Source of the DNA: Pirellulales bacterium
GTDB taxonomy: Bacteria > Planctomycetota > Planctomycetia > Pirellulales > Thermoguttaceae
NCBI GenBank assembly: GCA_020846145.1
Contig: JADLEL010000178.1
Coordinates: 1-43,220, forward strand
Direction of reading: 5' to 3'
Length of the DNA: 43,220 nt
Positions within the stretch are counted from its first letter, which is position 1. Each line of letters starts with the position of its first letter. Position numbers and translations under genes: made by a program. Below, piece by piece: positions 8,007 through 15,661 of this stretch. The notes beneath the pieces are model-generated. The model saw only the letters and a program-made list of their open reading frames with translations. It ran no database searches and had not been told where the DNA came from.

Positions 8007-8077
8007 ACTGGCGGGCCTATGCCTCGGACCGGCGTCGGACGGTGAAGCGCCGGTCCTGTCTCGCAATATCCGCCAGT
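8007..8077. promoter_or_regulatory. Nested inverted repeat in the rpsD-rpoA spacer
   Basis: The outer arms ACTGGCGG (8007-8014) and CCGCCAGT (8070-8077) are perfect inverted repeats. Inside, GGACCGGCG (8026-8034) pairs with GCGCCGGTCC (8047-8056). The structure sits between the S4 and alpha genes, just upstream of rpoA. It could be an attenuator, a processing site or another mobile hairpin; nothing in the sequence decides which. No T-run follows, so it is not a standard terminator. Confidence 0.5.
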
Positions 8078-8183
8078 GAAAAAAATAGCCGGCAGGGGTG
8101 TTCGGGGGATCGCAAAATCCGCGGCGGCGGCCGGCTTTCGCGGCTGCCGACGCCAACGCGGCTGGGGGATTCTGCGCGCGGGA

Positions 8184-8807
8184 TTATTTGGAACAAAACT
8201 CCACGATGAGTTGGGTTTGCACCGGCAGCGTTACGTCCCCGGCCTCCGGCGCCCGGAGGATGTGCCCTTCCGGTTCCGGGCCATCGACGCGATGCAGGAA
8301 ATCGGGTATCTCGCGGCTCAATTCGGCTAAATTCGCTTGCACCAATTCCGAACTCTTTTTACGCGCCTTCACGCGAATGATGTCGCCGGGCCGCGTGAGA
8401 ACGCTGGGAATGCTCGTGCGGCGGCCGTTCACCGTGATGTGCCCGTGCGTGATCAGCAGCCGCGCCTGCGAACGCGACTTGCCGAAGCCCAACCGGTAAA
8501 CGATGTTGTCCAATCGTCGCTCCAACAGCCCCAACAGGGCTTCCCCGGTGTTCCCCTTGCCGCGCGCCGCCATTGCAAACAACTTGCGGAATTGCCGCTC
8601 CAATAGCCCGTAATGCTTTTTCAATTTCTGCTTCTCGCGCAAATGCTGGCCGTAATCGGTCAGCTTGCCGCGGCGGGCGTTCATCCCGGGTTGCGAATCG
8701 CGGCGCTCGAAGGCGCACTTGGGCGTGTCGCAACGAGTCCCCTTCAGGAACAATTTCTGCCCTTCGCGGCGGCAGATTCGGCAAACCGGTCCATGCTCTC
8801 GTGCCAT
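8184..8807 (-). CDS. rpsD: Small ribosomal subunit protein S4 (uS4), zinc-binding form
   Basis: The 207-residue S4 has C9-x2-C12-x13-C26-x4-C31 near the N-terminus, so this is the zinc-binding version of the protein. The central S4 RNA-binding domain is clear in ERRLDNIVYRLGFGKSRSQA and LITHGHITVNGRR. S4 is a primary 16S rRNA binder that nucleates the 30S body. In enterobacteria it also represses the alpha operon; whether it does so here is unknown, but the inverted repeat just downstream is worth noting. It stands between rpsK and rpoA. Confidence 0.97.
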   Translation of the reverse strand: MAREHGPVCRICRREGQKLFLKGTRCDTPKCAFERRDSQPGMNARRGKLTDYGQHLREKQKLKKHYGLLERQFRKLFAMAARGKGNTGEALLGLLERRLDNIVYRLGFGKSRSQARLLITHGHITVNGRRTSIPSVLTRPGDIIRVKARKKSSELVQANLAELSREIPDFLHRVDGPEPEGHILRAPEAGDVTLPVQTQLIVEFCSK

Positions 8808-8829
8808 ATCCCACTCAACTCCAACATAA

Positions 8830-8910
8830 GGGTTCAGGGTTCAGGGGGCAGAGGTCCGACATGATTTCAACGTTCATCAAACAATCCTGAACCCTGAACC
8901 CTGAACCCTT
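8830..8910. repeat. Heptamer array H4 with inverted arm (GGGTTCA ... ATCCTGA ACCCTGA)
   Basis: The left arm has GGGTTCA twice then GGGGGCA. After about 36 nt the right arm has ATCCTGA then ACCCTGA twice, the inverted complement of the left. It occupies the rpsK-rpsD spacer and shares its unit with arrays H3, H6 and H8. Confidence 0.88.
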
Positions 8911-8950
8911 TCGCCTCCTGAATTTAATTTCCTTCTGGCAATGATGTATT

Positions 8951-9343
8951 TTACACGCGACGCCGCTTTTTCGGGCGGCAGCCGTTGTGCGGCAAGGGCG
9001 TTACGTCTTCGATCGACTTGATCTTCAAGCCCGCCGCTTGCAAGGCGGTGATCGCGCTCTCGCGGCCGCTGCCGGGGCCTTTCACCTTCACCTCGACTTC
9101 CTTCATCCCGTGCTTGATCGCCTTTTCGGCGGCCTGCTGGGCCGACATCTGGCCGGCAAAGGGCGTGCTCTTGCGGCTCCCCTTGAAGCCGCACGTGCCG
9201 GCGCTGGCCCAACAGAGCGCTTCGCCCTTCGAGTCGGTGATCGTAATGATCGTGTTGTTGAACGTCGCCTTGATGTGGGCCGTGCCCACCGTCACGCTGC
9301 GGCGCGCCTTGCGGCGAGTCGTGCTTGCTTGTGCTTTTGCCAC
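8951..9343 (-). CDS. rpsK: Small ribosomal subunit protein S11 (uS11)
   Basis: The 130-residue protein shows the S11 signatures [20 protein letters not shown] (about 21-40), [18 protein letters not shown] and the C-terminal [20 protein letters not shown]. It belongs to the 30S platform and contacts the mRNA exit region. The start codon is GTG (9343), with GGAG about 10 nt upstream. An in-frame upstream ATG would add residues not seen in the family. Order rpsM-rpsK-rpsD is standard. Confidence 0.97.
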   Translation of the reverse strand: MAKAQASTTRRKARRSVTVGTAHIKATFNNTIITITDSKGEALCWASAGTCGFKGSRKSTPFAGQMSAQQAAEKAIKHGMKEVEVKVKGPGSGRESAITALQAAGLKIKSIEDVTPLPHNGCRPKKRRRV

Positions 9344-9400
9344 GAATGATCGCTCCGTTAATGCTTTCCACGCAACTGGGGAATTCGTCCGGTGTTCTTT

Positions 9401-9491
9401 ATTGCAAATTTCAGATTTCAGATTTCAAACTGAACTTGCCTTGAAACACCCCAGGTTGATCTTTGAAATCCAAATTCTGCAATTTGCAATC
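9401..9491. repeat. Heptamer array H5 (ATTTCAG) with inverted arm
   Basis: ATTTCAG, ATTTCAG and ATTTCAA lie at 9408-9428 inside ATTGCAAATTTCAG. The inverted arm CTTTGAAATCC...CTGCAATTTGCAAT is at 9461-9490. It fills the rpsM-rpsK spacer and is clearly more AT-rich than the genes around it. Confidence 0.85.
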
Positions 9492-9497
9492 CCGCTC

Positions 9498-9881
9498 TTA
9501 TCGCATGTCCTTCACGCCCTTCTTCCCCGCAACCGTCTTTTTGGGACCTTTGCGGGTGCGGGCGTTGGTGCGGGTCCGCTGTCCGCGCACCGGCAAGCCC
9601 CGGCGATGGCGGATGCCCCGGTAACAGCCGATGTCCTTCAACCGCGAGATGTTCTGGCTCCGCTGACGCCGCAATTGGCCTTCCACCGTGTAATCCTTGT
9701 CCAACAAGGCGGCCAGCCGCGCAAGCTCGTCCTCCCGCAGATCCCGCGCCCGCGCCTGCGGGTCAACGCCCGCTTTGTGGCAAAGCTCGCGCGAGATCTT
9801 TTGGCCTACCCCGAATAGGTATTGCAGCGAAATGATCGTCGGTTTATCGTTCGGAATGTCAACGCCCATCAAACGCGGCAT
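9498..9881 (-). CDS. rpsM: Small ribosomal subunit protein S13 (uS13)
   Basis: The 127-residue protein has the S13 N-terminus MPRLMGVDIPNDKPTIISLQ and the helix-two-turn-helix region YLFGVGQKISRELCHKAGVD. The conserved C-terminal block is GIRHRRGLPVRGQRTRTNAR, followed by a basic tail that contacts tRNA in the P site. Start ATG 9881 has a strong GAGGAG about 8 nt upstream. It lies between rpmJ and rpsK, as in most bacteria. Confidence 0.97.
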   Translation of the reverse strand: MPRLMGVDIPNDKPTIISLQYLFGVGQKISRELCHKAGVDPQARARDLREDELARLAALLDKDYTVEGQLRRQRSQNISRLKDIGCYRGIRHRRGLPVRGQRTRTNARTRKGPKKTVAGKKGVKDMR

Positions 9882-9931
9882 GTAAACGCTCCTCTAGTTC
9901 AAAGTATCGAGAACGAGTCCTCGAAAATCGA

Positions 9932-9990
9932 GGGTTCGGGGTTCGGGGTTCAGGACAGGGCATTTCCTGAATCCCGAACCCTGAATCCTG
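9932..9990. repeat. Heptamer array H6 (GGGTTCG) with inverted arm
   Basis: GGGTTCG, GGGTTCG, GGGTTCA and GGACAGG are followed after a few bases by the inverted units TCCTGA, ATCCCGA, ACCCTGA and ATCCTGG. It lies in the rpmJ-rpsM spacer. Its short loop gives a compact hairpin. Confidence 0.88.
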
Positions 9991-10014
9991 GACTGCAGCG
10001 ATCCGCATACCCAA

Positions 10015-10128
10015 TTATCCCTGCCTTTGTTTATGTCGTGGATTGCTGCAAACCACGAACACCACCCCGCGGCGGCGGACGATCTTGCAGTGATCGCATA
10101 TTCTTTTCACGCTGGCACGTACTTTCAT
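10015..10128 (-). CDS. rpmJ: Large ribosomal subunit protein L36 (bL36), zinc-ribbon form
   Basis: Translating the minus strand from ATG 10128 gives 37 residues beginning [20 protein letters not shown] and ending NPRHKQRQG, then TAA. This is a textbook L36 with the zinc ligands C11, C14, C27 and H32. The 'RG' near residue 20 and 'NPRHKQRQG' end are diagnostic. It sits between map and rpsM, the standard place for rpmJ. infA, which often precedes it, is absent. Confidence 0.96.
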   Translation of the reverse strand: MKVRASVKRICDHCKIVRRRGVVFVVCSNPRHKQRQG

Positions 10129-10151
10129 GATTCGTCACCGTCAGTTTCTCT

Positions 10152-10200
10152 GTAGGACAGGTTTCCAACCTGTCGCGAAAGATTGGAAATCCGTCCGACT
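10152..10200. repeat. REP pair C1 (GTAG + GACAGGTTtccAACCTGTC)
   Basis: GTAG is followed directly by the hairpin GACAGGTTTCCAACCTGTC. A shorter inverted partner, GATTGGAAATCCGTCCGAC, follows in the same spacer. It lies just upstream of rpmJ. Related pairs are at 16998-17086 and 21760-21840. Confidence 0.85.
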
Positions 10201-10391
10201 TTTATTATCAAAGCTTCAAAAAGCTCCGTCGATCCTATTTTGTCGGAACATATCAATATAAATAGAATCGCCAAGTTGCGGAAGTCCTCGGAGAACCGGA
10301 TTTCCGACAAATTGCAATTCCCGAGAAAAACACAGTACCTTTGGTGGGATAAAACAATCAAGCTATCTATCTATATTGTCCATATTGCCTA
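10201..10391. other. AT-rich spacer between map and rpmJ, no gene
   Basis: The stretch is distinctly AT-rich (for example ATCAATATAAATAGAATCG) compared with the genes on both sides and has no credible coding frame. No infA can be read on either strand. On the minus strand TTGGCG, 16 nt, then TATGTT could be a weak promoter for rpmJ and the alpha genes, but the match is poor and I give it little weight. Confidence 0.4.
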
Positions 10392-11228
10392 TTATTCCAA
10401 TTCGCCACTCGGACTTGACGTTAAAACTTGGGGACCTTCCGAGGTAATGGCTATCGTGTGTTCGAAATGGGCGCTCGGTTTGCCGTCTTTCGTTACTTGC
10501 GTCCATTGATCCGAAAGGGTCTTCACCGCCTTCGTGCCGACGTTGACCATCGGCTCCACGGCGATTACCAATCCCTCTTCCAGGCGGAAATCGGCGTTGC
10601 GGGGTGCCCGGCGTTGCACGAAATTCGGCACCTGAGGCTCCTCGTGCATGTCGCGGCCGATCCCATGACCCACGAAATCCTCCACCACCGAAAACCGATG
10701 GTCGCGGACGAATTTTTCCATCTCCGCCGCCACTTCGCTCCAACGCGACTTCTTGCCCATCAAGTCGATCGCCAAAAACAGCACGCCGCGAGTTACCGCG
10801 AGTAATTTCTGCTTCACCGGATCGATTTCGCCGACCGGAAAGGTAAAGGCCGCGTCGCCGCACCAACCGTTTACTTTGCAGCCGGTGTCGATGCTCACGA
10901 TATCCCCCGCCGCCAACTTGCGCCGCAAACTGGGAATCCCATGCACCACTTCCGCGTTGATCGAAATGCACGTTGCCGCGGGAAACGGCGGCCCCCCCTC
11001 CGTGGAATTGGGAAAATTCAAAAATAACGGCTGCGCATGGTTTCGGGCGAACACCTCGCGCACCACCGCGTCGATCTCGGCGGTGCTCACGCCCGGCTTG
11101 ACCAGGGGTTTGACCGCCTTAAAGGTGTCCCAAACCACCAAGCCCGCATTCCGCATTGCGGCGATTTCGCGGGCCGAGCGCAACTGGCGCGGCGGTGATT
11201 GCTTTCCCATGCCGTACAGCCCTCGCAT
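10392..11228 (-). CDS. map: Methionine aminopeptidase, type I
   Basis: From ATG 11228 the protein has 278 residues and shows the M24 pita-bread fold ligands: D114 in VSIDTG, D125 in CGDAAFTF, H188 in VGHGIG, E225 in AVEPM and E256 in HFEHTIAI. H96 in VVHGIPS is the conserved substrate-contact His. The enzyme removes the initiator Met from nascent proteins. The start lies 7 nt after the adk stop, with GGTGAG nearby. ATG 11210 (GAGG upstream) is an equally possible start. A longer frame to 11303 would overlap adk and lacks family similarity there. secY-adk-map is the usual order. Confidence 0.95.
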   Translation of the reverse strand: MRGLYGMGKQSPPRQLRSAREIAAMRNAGLVVWDTFKAVKPLVKPGVSTAEIDAVVREVFARNHAQPLFLNFPNSTEGGPPFPAATCISINAEVVHGIPSLRRKLAAGDIVSIDTGCKVNGWCGDAAFTFPVGEIDPVKQKLLAVTRGVLFLAIDLMGKKSRWSEVAAEMEKFVRDHRFSVVEDFVGHGIGRDMHEEPQVPNFVQRRAPRNADFRLEEGLVIAVEPMVNVGTKAVKTLSDQWTQVTKDGKPSAHFEHTIAITSEGPQVLTSSPSGELE

Positions 11229-11235
11229 GAGGAAC

Positions 11236-11793
11236 TCACCCCACCCGGTCCAAGACCGTTTTAACGCGGTCGAAAATTTCCTCCACCGTACCCAATCCGT
11301 CAATGGTTTGCAGCAATCCCTTCTGGTTGTAATAGGCCAATAATGGTTCGGTTTGCTTGCGATAGGCGACCAAACGCCGGCGGATCACGTCGGGCGCGTC
11401 GTCGGCCCGGCCGCGGCCCGAAAGCCGCGTGAATAACGCTTCCTCCGGCACGCGAAGCTCGAGTACGACGCTCAAGGGCGCGCCTTTTTTCGCAAGCATC
11501 GCGTCGAGCGCTTCGGCTTGCGCGATCGTCCGCGGGAAGCCGTCCAACAGGTAGCCTTTTCGGCAGTCCGGATTGGCGAGCCGTTCGGCGATGATATCGA
11601 TGATGATCTGGTCGGGAACCAACTCGCCGGCGGACATGTATCGGTCGGCCTTTGCGCCCACCTCGGTCTTGGCGTCGCGCGCTGCGCGGAGCATATCCCC
11701 CGTCGAGAGATGAGCGACCTGGTAAGTCTCGATCATCTTCGCCGCTTGCGTGCCTTTGCCCGCTCCGGGGGGACCGATGAATACAATCCGCAT
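11236..11793 (-). CDS. adk: Adenylate kinase, short-LID form
   Basis: The 185-residue enzyme interconverts ATP + AMP and 2 ADP. The P-loop is GPPGAGKGT at residues 7-15. The AMP-binding region has LSTGDMLR (about 29-36) and LLDGFPRT (about 83-90). The LID segment is only GRGRADDAPDVIRRRL, without the roughly 30-residue zinc-type insertion of long adenylate kinases, so this is the short form. It lies between secY and map and probably shares their transcript; map begins 7 nt after its stop. Confidence 0.96.
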   Translation of the reverse strand: MRIVFIGPPGAGKGTQAAKMIETYQVAHLSTGDMLRAARDAKTEVGAKADRYMSAGELVPDQIIIDIIAERLANPDCRKGYLLDGFPRTIAQAEALDAMLAKKGAPLSVVLELRVPEEALFTRLSGRGRADDAPDVIRRRLVAYRKQTEPLLAYYNQKGLLQTIDGLGTVEEIFDRVKTVLDRVG

Positions 11794-11856
11794 GTCAAAC
11801 CTTTATCTCGCAGGGTGGGCTTCGTCCACCAAATTGCGAATCTACTTCTTATTGGA

Positions 11857-11906
11857 GTAGGTTATGCTTCAACATAACGAAATTGTTATGCTAAAGCATA
11901 ACCTAC
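11857..11906. repeat. REP pair B2 (GTAG + GTTATGCT hairpin, head-to-head)
   Basis: GTAGGTTATGCTTCAACATAAC is followed after a few bases by the inverted GTTATGCTAAAGCATAACCTAC, so two GTAG-hairpin units face each other. It lies in the secY-adk spacer, directly upstream of heptamer array H7. Confidence 0.9.
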
Positions 11907-11909
11907 TTA

Positions 11910-11934
11910 CTAATCCCTATCCCCTATCCCCTAC
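11910..11934. repeat. Heptamer array H7 (CTATCCC) ending at the secY stop codon
   Basis: CTAATCC, CTATCCC, CTATCCC and then CTAC. The CTA at 11931-11933 is the complement of the TAG stop codon of secY, so the array reaches exactly to the end of the gene. Confidence 0.85.
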
Positions 11935-13280
11935 TTCTCCAACAAACCCTTGTAATTCCGCATCACCAAATGGCTGTCGATTTTTTGCACCAGATCGAAC
12001 GCCACGCTGACCGCGATCAGCAAACTCGTGCCGCCGTAAAAACTGGTTAGATTCTGATCGACCGTCGGCATCCACGAAGTAATCAGCGTGGGCACGATGG
12101 CCACCACCGATAGAAAGCCCGCGCCCACGTAAGTAATGCGGATCATCACCTTTTCCAAATAATCGGCGGTGCGGCGGCCGGGCCGATAACCGGGAATGAA
12201 GGTTCCGTGGTTCTTCAGGTTGTCGGCCATGTCCTTGGGATTGAACGTGATGGCCGTCCAAAAATAGCAGAAGAAATAGATCAACGCGATATACAATATG
12301 TTATAGGTGAACGAAGTGCCGCGATGGAACGCCTGCTCGTAGGGAATCCAAAAGGTGCTCACGTTGCTCAACCACTTCAACAGCACCGAAGGGAACAGCA
12401 GCAAGCTGCTGGCGAAAATGATGGGCATCACGCCGGCCTGATTGATCCGCAGCGGCAGGTATTGCCGCTGCCCGCCGAACGAGCGCCGACCGCGCACGTG
12501 CTTGGCGGTTTGCGTGGGGATGCGGCGCTGGCCTTGGGTCATGAAGATCACGCCCGCAATGACGGCCACGAACAAGACCGCCAACACGGCCACCGTCTCC
12601 ACGCCGATGCCGCCCTTGCCCGCCCCCAATTCGAATCCGGATTTCTTGAGTTGGGCGAAAAGTTTCAAAAAGGCGTCGGGCATGCGCGCGAGAATGCCCG
12701 CCATAATCAACAAACTGATCCCGTTCCCGATGCCGTATTCGTCGATCTGCTCGCCAAGCCACATCAAAAACACCGTGCCCGCGGTCATGATCATCACTAA
12801 AGTAAGCTGCCAGAAAAACTGCAAATGGCCCAATTGCCCGGCGGCGCCGCCGACCAGATACTCCGGAAAAACATACTGGCTCGCGAATCCTCCCAGGTAC
12901 ATCCAACTTTGAATGATACACAGGAAAACCGTGGCGTAACGGGTGTATTCGTTGATTTTCTTGCGGCCGCTCTCCCCCTCTTTTTGCAGCTTTTCCAGCG
13001 GCGGATAAACGCTCCCCAGCAATTGGAAGATAATCGAAGCCGAAATATAGGGCATGATGCCCAGGCCGAAAATCGTTACTTGATCGAGTTGGCTGGCGCT
13101 AAAGGTGCCAACCTGGGTGAAAAAATCCTCCATGCCGCCCTTAATGCCCATTTTCGTATGGTCCATCAACGGCAGCGGGATTTGATATCCCACGCGATAG
13201 ATGCCCAGCAGCAAAAGCGTCAGCAGGATCTTTCTGCGCAGTTCCGGGATCGTGAAGATGACACGAAATTTTTCCCACAT
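11931..13280 (-). CDS. secY: Protein translocase subunit SecY
   Basis: The 449-residue protein has about ten membrane helices and the SecY signatures: GIYRVGYQIPLP in the first helix region with the lateral-gate plug following, FGLGIMPYISASIIFQLLGS (helix 2) and NQAGVMPIIFASSLLLFPS (helix 7). The cytoplasmic loop with RRIPTQTAKHVRGRR and the final FIPGYRPGRRTADYLEKVM contact the ribosome and SecA. It forms the inner-membrane protein-conducting channel with SecE and SecG, which are not in this window. It lies after rplO as in most bacteria. Its TAG stop is inside array H7. Confidence 0.97.
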   Translation of the reverse strand: MWEKFRVIFTIPELRRKILLTLLLLGIYRVGYQIPLPLMDHTKMGIKGGMEDFFTQVGTFSASQLDQVTIFGLGIMPYISASIIFQLLGSVYPPLEKLQKEGESGRKKINEYTRYATVFLCIIQSWMYLGGFASQYVFPEYLVGGAAGQLGHLQFFWQLTLVMIMTAGTVFLMWLGEQIDEYGIGNGISLLIMAGILARMPDAFLKLFAQLKKSGFELGAGKGGIGVETVAVLAVLFVAVIAGVIFMTQGQRRIPTQTAKHVRGRRSFGGQRQYLPLRINQAGVMPIIFASSLLLFPSVLLKWLSNVSTFWIPYEQAFHRGTSFTYNILYIALIYFFCYFWTAITFNPKDMADNLKNHGTFIPGYRPGRRTADYLEKVMIRITYVGAGFLSVVAIVPTLITSWMPTVDQNLTSFYGGTSLLIAVSVAFDLVQKIDSHLVMRNYKGLLEK

Positions 13281-13300
13281 TGCTGGACCCTACGGAAAAG

Positions 13301-13390
13301 GGGTTAGGGTTCAGGATTCAGGATGCCCGATTCGGGATGCGATTCATCGTCCTGACGAACGAACCGAAATCCTGAATCCTGAAACCTAAT
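13301..13390. repeat. Heptamer array H8 (GGTTCAG / GATTCAG) with inverted arm
   Basis: GGGTTAG, GGTTCAG, GATTCAG, GATGCCC, GATTCGG and GATGCGA are read in strict 7-nt steps from 13301. The inverted arm ATCCTGA, ATCCTGA, AACCTAA lies at 13369-13389. It fills the rplO-secY spacer. Confidence 0.88.
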
Positions 13391-13409
13391 CGCCTCGCTT
13401 TTTATTCGT

Positions 13410-13904
13410 TCAGTTGGACGGCTTGACCTTCATTTTGTTTTTCACGACCGGCGCTTTGCCCGGCAAAACCACCGCCTCGCCCCCGGCCTGAGCGATTTTT
13501 TCCAGCGCCGATTTGCTGAACTTGTGCGCCGCGATCTTCAACTTCTTCGTCAGCGCGCCGTCGCCCAGCACTTTAAGCTGGTCGAACCGGCCCTTGGCGA
13601 GTTGCTTGGCTTGGAGCGCCTCGATCGTTACCTCTTGGCCGCTCTCGAAGCACCGCTCCAGATCGGCAAGGTTGACGATGGCGACGGTTTCCGCGAATTG
13701 ATTGTGGAATCCGCGTTTCGGAATGCGCCGCATCATCGGCATCTGCCCTCCTTCGAAGCCGCGCTTCGATGATGAGCCGGAACGCGATCCCTGCCCTTTA
13801 TGCCCGCGGCCGGCGGTCTTGCCGTGCCCCGACCCCGGCCCGCGGCCGATCCGCTTGCGACTCTTATTCGTCTGCACGTTGCAGTGGACTTCTTGCAAAT
13901 TCAT
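13410..13904 (-). CDS. rplO: Large ribosomal subunit protein L15 (uL15)
   Basis: The 164-residue protein has the glycine-rich basic N-terminus [20 protein letters not shown] (about 17-36), then [18 protein letters not shown], both diagnostic of L15, and a C-terminal globular region ending in [13 protein letters not shown]. It assembles late into the 50S subunit. Its start overlaps the rpsE stop by 4 nt (ATGA). That leaves no room for rpmD (L30), which separates rpsE and rplO in many bacteria. Confidence 0.96.
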   Translation of the reverse strand: MNLQEVHCNVQTNKSRKRIGRGPGSGHGKTAGRGHKGQGSRSGSSSKRGFEGGQMPMMRRIPKRGFHNQFAETVAIVNLADLERCFESGQEVTIEALQAKQLAKGRFDQLKVLGDGALTKKLKIAAHKFSKSALEKIAQAGGEAVVLPGKAPVVKNKMKVKPSN

Positions 13905-14383
13905 GACAGCGAAACTCCCCGCAGCCGTTCGACTTCGCTCATCGAGCGGAGTTGAGCGAGCGCGTCCATCGTGGCTTTAACCAGGTTGATCGGATTGGTG
14001 GAACCGTAGCTTTTCGTGAGAATATCGCGGATGCCGCAGGCTTCGCAGACGGCGCGAACCGCCGCGCCGGCAATCACGCCCGTGCCGGGGCTGGCCGGCA
14101 CCAACACCACTTGCGCCGCCCCGAAACGGCCTTTCACGGTATGCGGAATGGTCGTCTTTTCGAGGTGGACGGGCACCATGTTCCGCGTGCCGTCCTTCAC
14201 CGCTTTCTCCACCGAGGGCGGCACCTCGTTCGCCTTGCCGTAACCCCAGCCAACCTTGCTTTGGCCGTCGCCGACGACTACCATCGCCGTGAAACTGAAC
14301 CGCCGACCGCCTTTCACCACCGCGGCGCAGCGGCGGATCTTGATCACTTTGTCGATCAGTTGACCTTGTTGGTTTTCGGACAT
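13901..14383 (-). CDS. rpsE: Small ribosomal subunit protein S5 (uS5)
   Basis: The 160-residue protein has the double-stranded-RNA-binding-like N-terminal domain with [20 protein letters not shown] and [20 protein letters not shown]. The C-terminal domain has [20 protein letters not shown] and the [19 protein letters not shown] signature. S5 acts in decoding fidelity and mRNA unwinding on the 30S. The last codons overlap the rplO start (ATGA), so the two are translationally coupled. Confidence 0.97.
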   Translation of the reverse strand: MSENQQGQLIDKVIKIRRCAAVVKGGRRFSFTAMVVVGDGQSKVGWGYGKANEVPPSVEKAVKDGTRNMVPVHLEKTTIPHTVKGRFGAAQVVLVPASPGTGVIAGAAVRAVCEACGIRDILTKSYGSTNPINLVKATMDALAQLRSMSEVERLRGVSLS

Positions 14384-14407
14384 AATGTAGTCGCTCGCGA
14401 TAAAGTA

Positions 14408-14465
14408 GTAGGTTATGCTTCAGCATAACATTTCGGCCAAACGGTTATGCTAAAGCATAACCTAC
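14408..14465. repeat. REP pair B3 (GTAG + GTTATGCT hairpins, head-to-head)
   Basis: GTAGGTTATGCTTCAGCATAAC and the inverted GTTATGCTAAAGCATAACCTAC face each other across about 14 nt. It lies in the rplR-rpsE spacer and nearly matches pair B4 in both halves, with a different loop. Confidence 0.92.
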
Positions 14466-14484
14466 AGCCTGATGACACGATATC

Positions 14485-14853
14485 TTACAACACCAAGCCG
14501 GCTTCCCGGGCGGCGTCGGCCAACGCGGCCACGCGGCCGTGATATTTATATTCGCGGCGGTCCAGCGCGACCTCTTTGATCCCCTTCTCGATCGCCCTTT
14601 GCGCAATCAATTTGCCCACCGCCGCCGCGGCGCCCTTGTTCCCGCCGTACTTGAGTTCGCCCTTCAATTGGCTTTCGATGGTGCTTGCGGTAACCAACGT
14701 CTTGCCCGCCTCGTCGTCGATGATCTGCGCGTAAAAATTCTTGTGGCTGCGGAACAGGCACAACCGCGGCCGGGTCGAAACGCGCTTCAAGCGGTTGCGA
14801 ACGCGGAATCCCCGGCGTTTGCGCTGAAGTCCAATTCGCTTATTGTGTTGCAT
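14485..14853 (-). CDS. rplR: Large ribosomal subunit protein L18 (uL18)
   Basis: The 122-residue protein shows the L18 features RLCLFRSHKNFYAQIIDDEAGKTLVTAST (about 30-58) and ends in YKYHGRVAALADAAREAGLVL, the conserved C-terminus. It binds 5S rRNA and helps dock it into the 50S central protuberance together with L5. It lies between rplF and rpsE. Both flanking spacers contain REP pairs (B3 and B4). Confidence 0.96.
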   Translation of the reverse strand: MQHNKRIGLQRKRRGFRVRNRLKRVSTRPRLCLFRSHKNFYAQIIDDEAGKTLVTASTIESQLKGELKYGGNKGAAAAVGKLIAQRAIEKGIKEVALDRREYKYHGRVAALADAAREAGLVL

Positions 14854-14881
14854 GACTGTATTCCCTTAACCTTCACCATGC

Positions 14882-14958
14882 GTAGGTTATGCTTCAGCAT
14901 AACATGGGGGTCTTAATATTCGGCTGAAATCTTGATGTTATGCTAAAGCATAACCTAC
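14882..14958. repeat. REP pair B4 (GTAG + GTTATGCT hairpins, longer loop)
   Basis: The left half GTAGGTTATGCTTCAGCATAAC and right half GTTATGCTAAAGCATAACCTAC are separated by about 33 nt. It lies in the rplF-rplR spacer, immediately followed by heptamer array H9. Confidence 0.92.
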
Positions 14959-14962
14959 TGTT

Positions 14963-15008
14963 CTAATCCCTATGCTCCAATCCCTATCCTCTAATCCCTA
15001 ATCCCTAC
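14963..15008. repeat. Heptamer array H9 (CTAATCC) ending at the rplF stop codon
   Basis: CTAATCC, CTATGCT, CCAATCC, CTATCCT, CTAATCC and CTAATCC run in exact 7-nt steps and end in CTAC. The CTA at 15005-15007 is the complement of the TAG stop codon of rplF. Confidence 0.88.
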
Positions 15009-15550
15009 TTCGCCATCGCCTTGCCCTGCTTGCGGCGGACCGGCTCGCCCAGGAACCGAATCCCCTTCCCCTTGTACGGTTCGGGCTTCCGCAACGCGCG
15101 AACGCTGGCGGCGAAATGGCCGACCATTTGTTTGTCGATGCCCTGAATCACGATATGCTGCGGATCGGGCACCGAGACCTTGATTCCTTCGGGAATCGGG
15201 ACCTGCAATTCGTTGGCATACCCGACGCGAAGCTGCAGCACCTGGCCGAGCACCGCCGCCAAATAGCCCACGCCGATGATTTCCAATCGCCGTTCGTAGC
15301 CTTGGGTTACGCCCACGATCATGTTTTGCATCACCGCCCGGGTCGTGCCGTGCAAGGCCCGGCTCAACGCCTCGTCGTTCTTTCGCGCGACCGCTAGGGT
15401 TTGCGCCCCCTCGTCGTAAGTTACGGCGACTTCCGGCCGATGCTCCCATTGGAGCTTGCCTTTGGGGCCTTCCACCGTGAGCGAGCGGCCATCGAGCTGG
15501 ACCTTCACTCCCTTGGGGACGGGCAGCGGTTTTTTTCCGATCCGGGACAT
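15005..15550 (-). CDS. rplF: Large ribosomal subunit protein L6 (uL6)
   Basis: The 181-residue protein begins MSRIGKKPLPVPKGVKVQLD and carries the C-terminal signature PEPYKGKGIRFLGEPVRRKQGKA, typical of L6. Its two similar alpha/beta domains (about 1-82 and 83-181) bind 23S rRNA near the factor-binding site. It lies between rpsH and rplR. The TAG stop lies within heptamer array H9. Confidence 0.97.
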   Translation of the reverse strand: MSRIGKKPLPVPKGVKVQLDGRSLTVEGPKGKLQWEHRPEVAVTYDEGAQTLAVARKNDEALSRALHGTTRAVMQNMIVGVTQGYERRLEIIGVGYLAAVLGQVLQLRVGYANELQVPIPEGIKVSVPDPQHIVIQGIDKQMVGHFAASVRALRKPEPYKGKGIRFLGEPVRRKQGKAMAK

Positions 15551-15661
15551 GGTGTTTTGTCGTTAGGATTTTTAGGTTTAGCCCCGGCATTCGCGCCGGG
15601 TGGGGCAATCCTTGCGCTTCCCCGCATCGCGCCGAGCGCAAGCGCTCCGGCCAAACGCCGT

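Noticed and set aside
10183..10509. Possible small gene (108 codons, plus) in the map-rpmJ spacer, or infA on the minus strand
   Set aside because: The plus frame has no motif and enters map antisense. The minus frames do not match the conserved IF-1 sequence.
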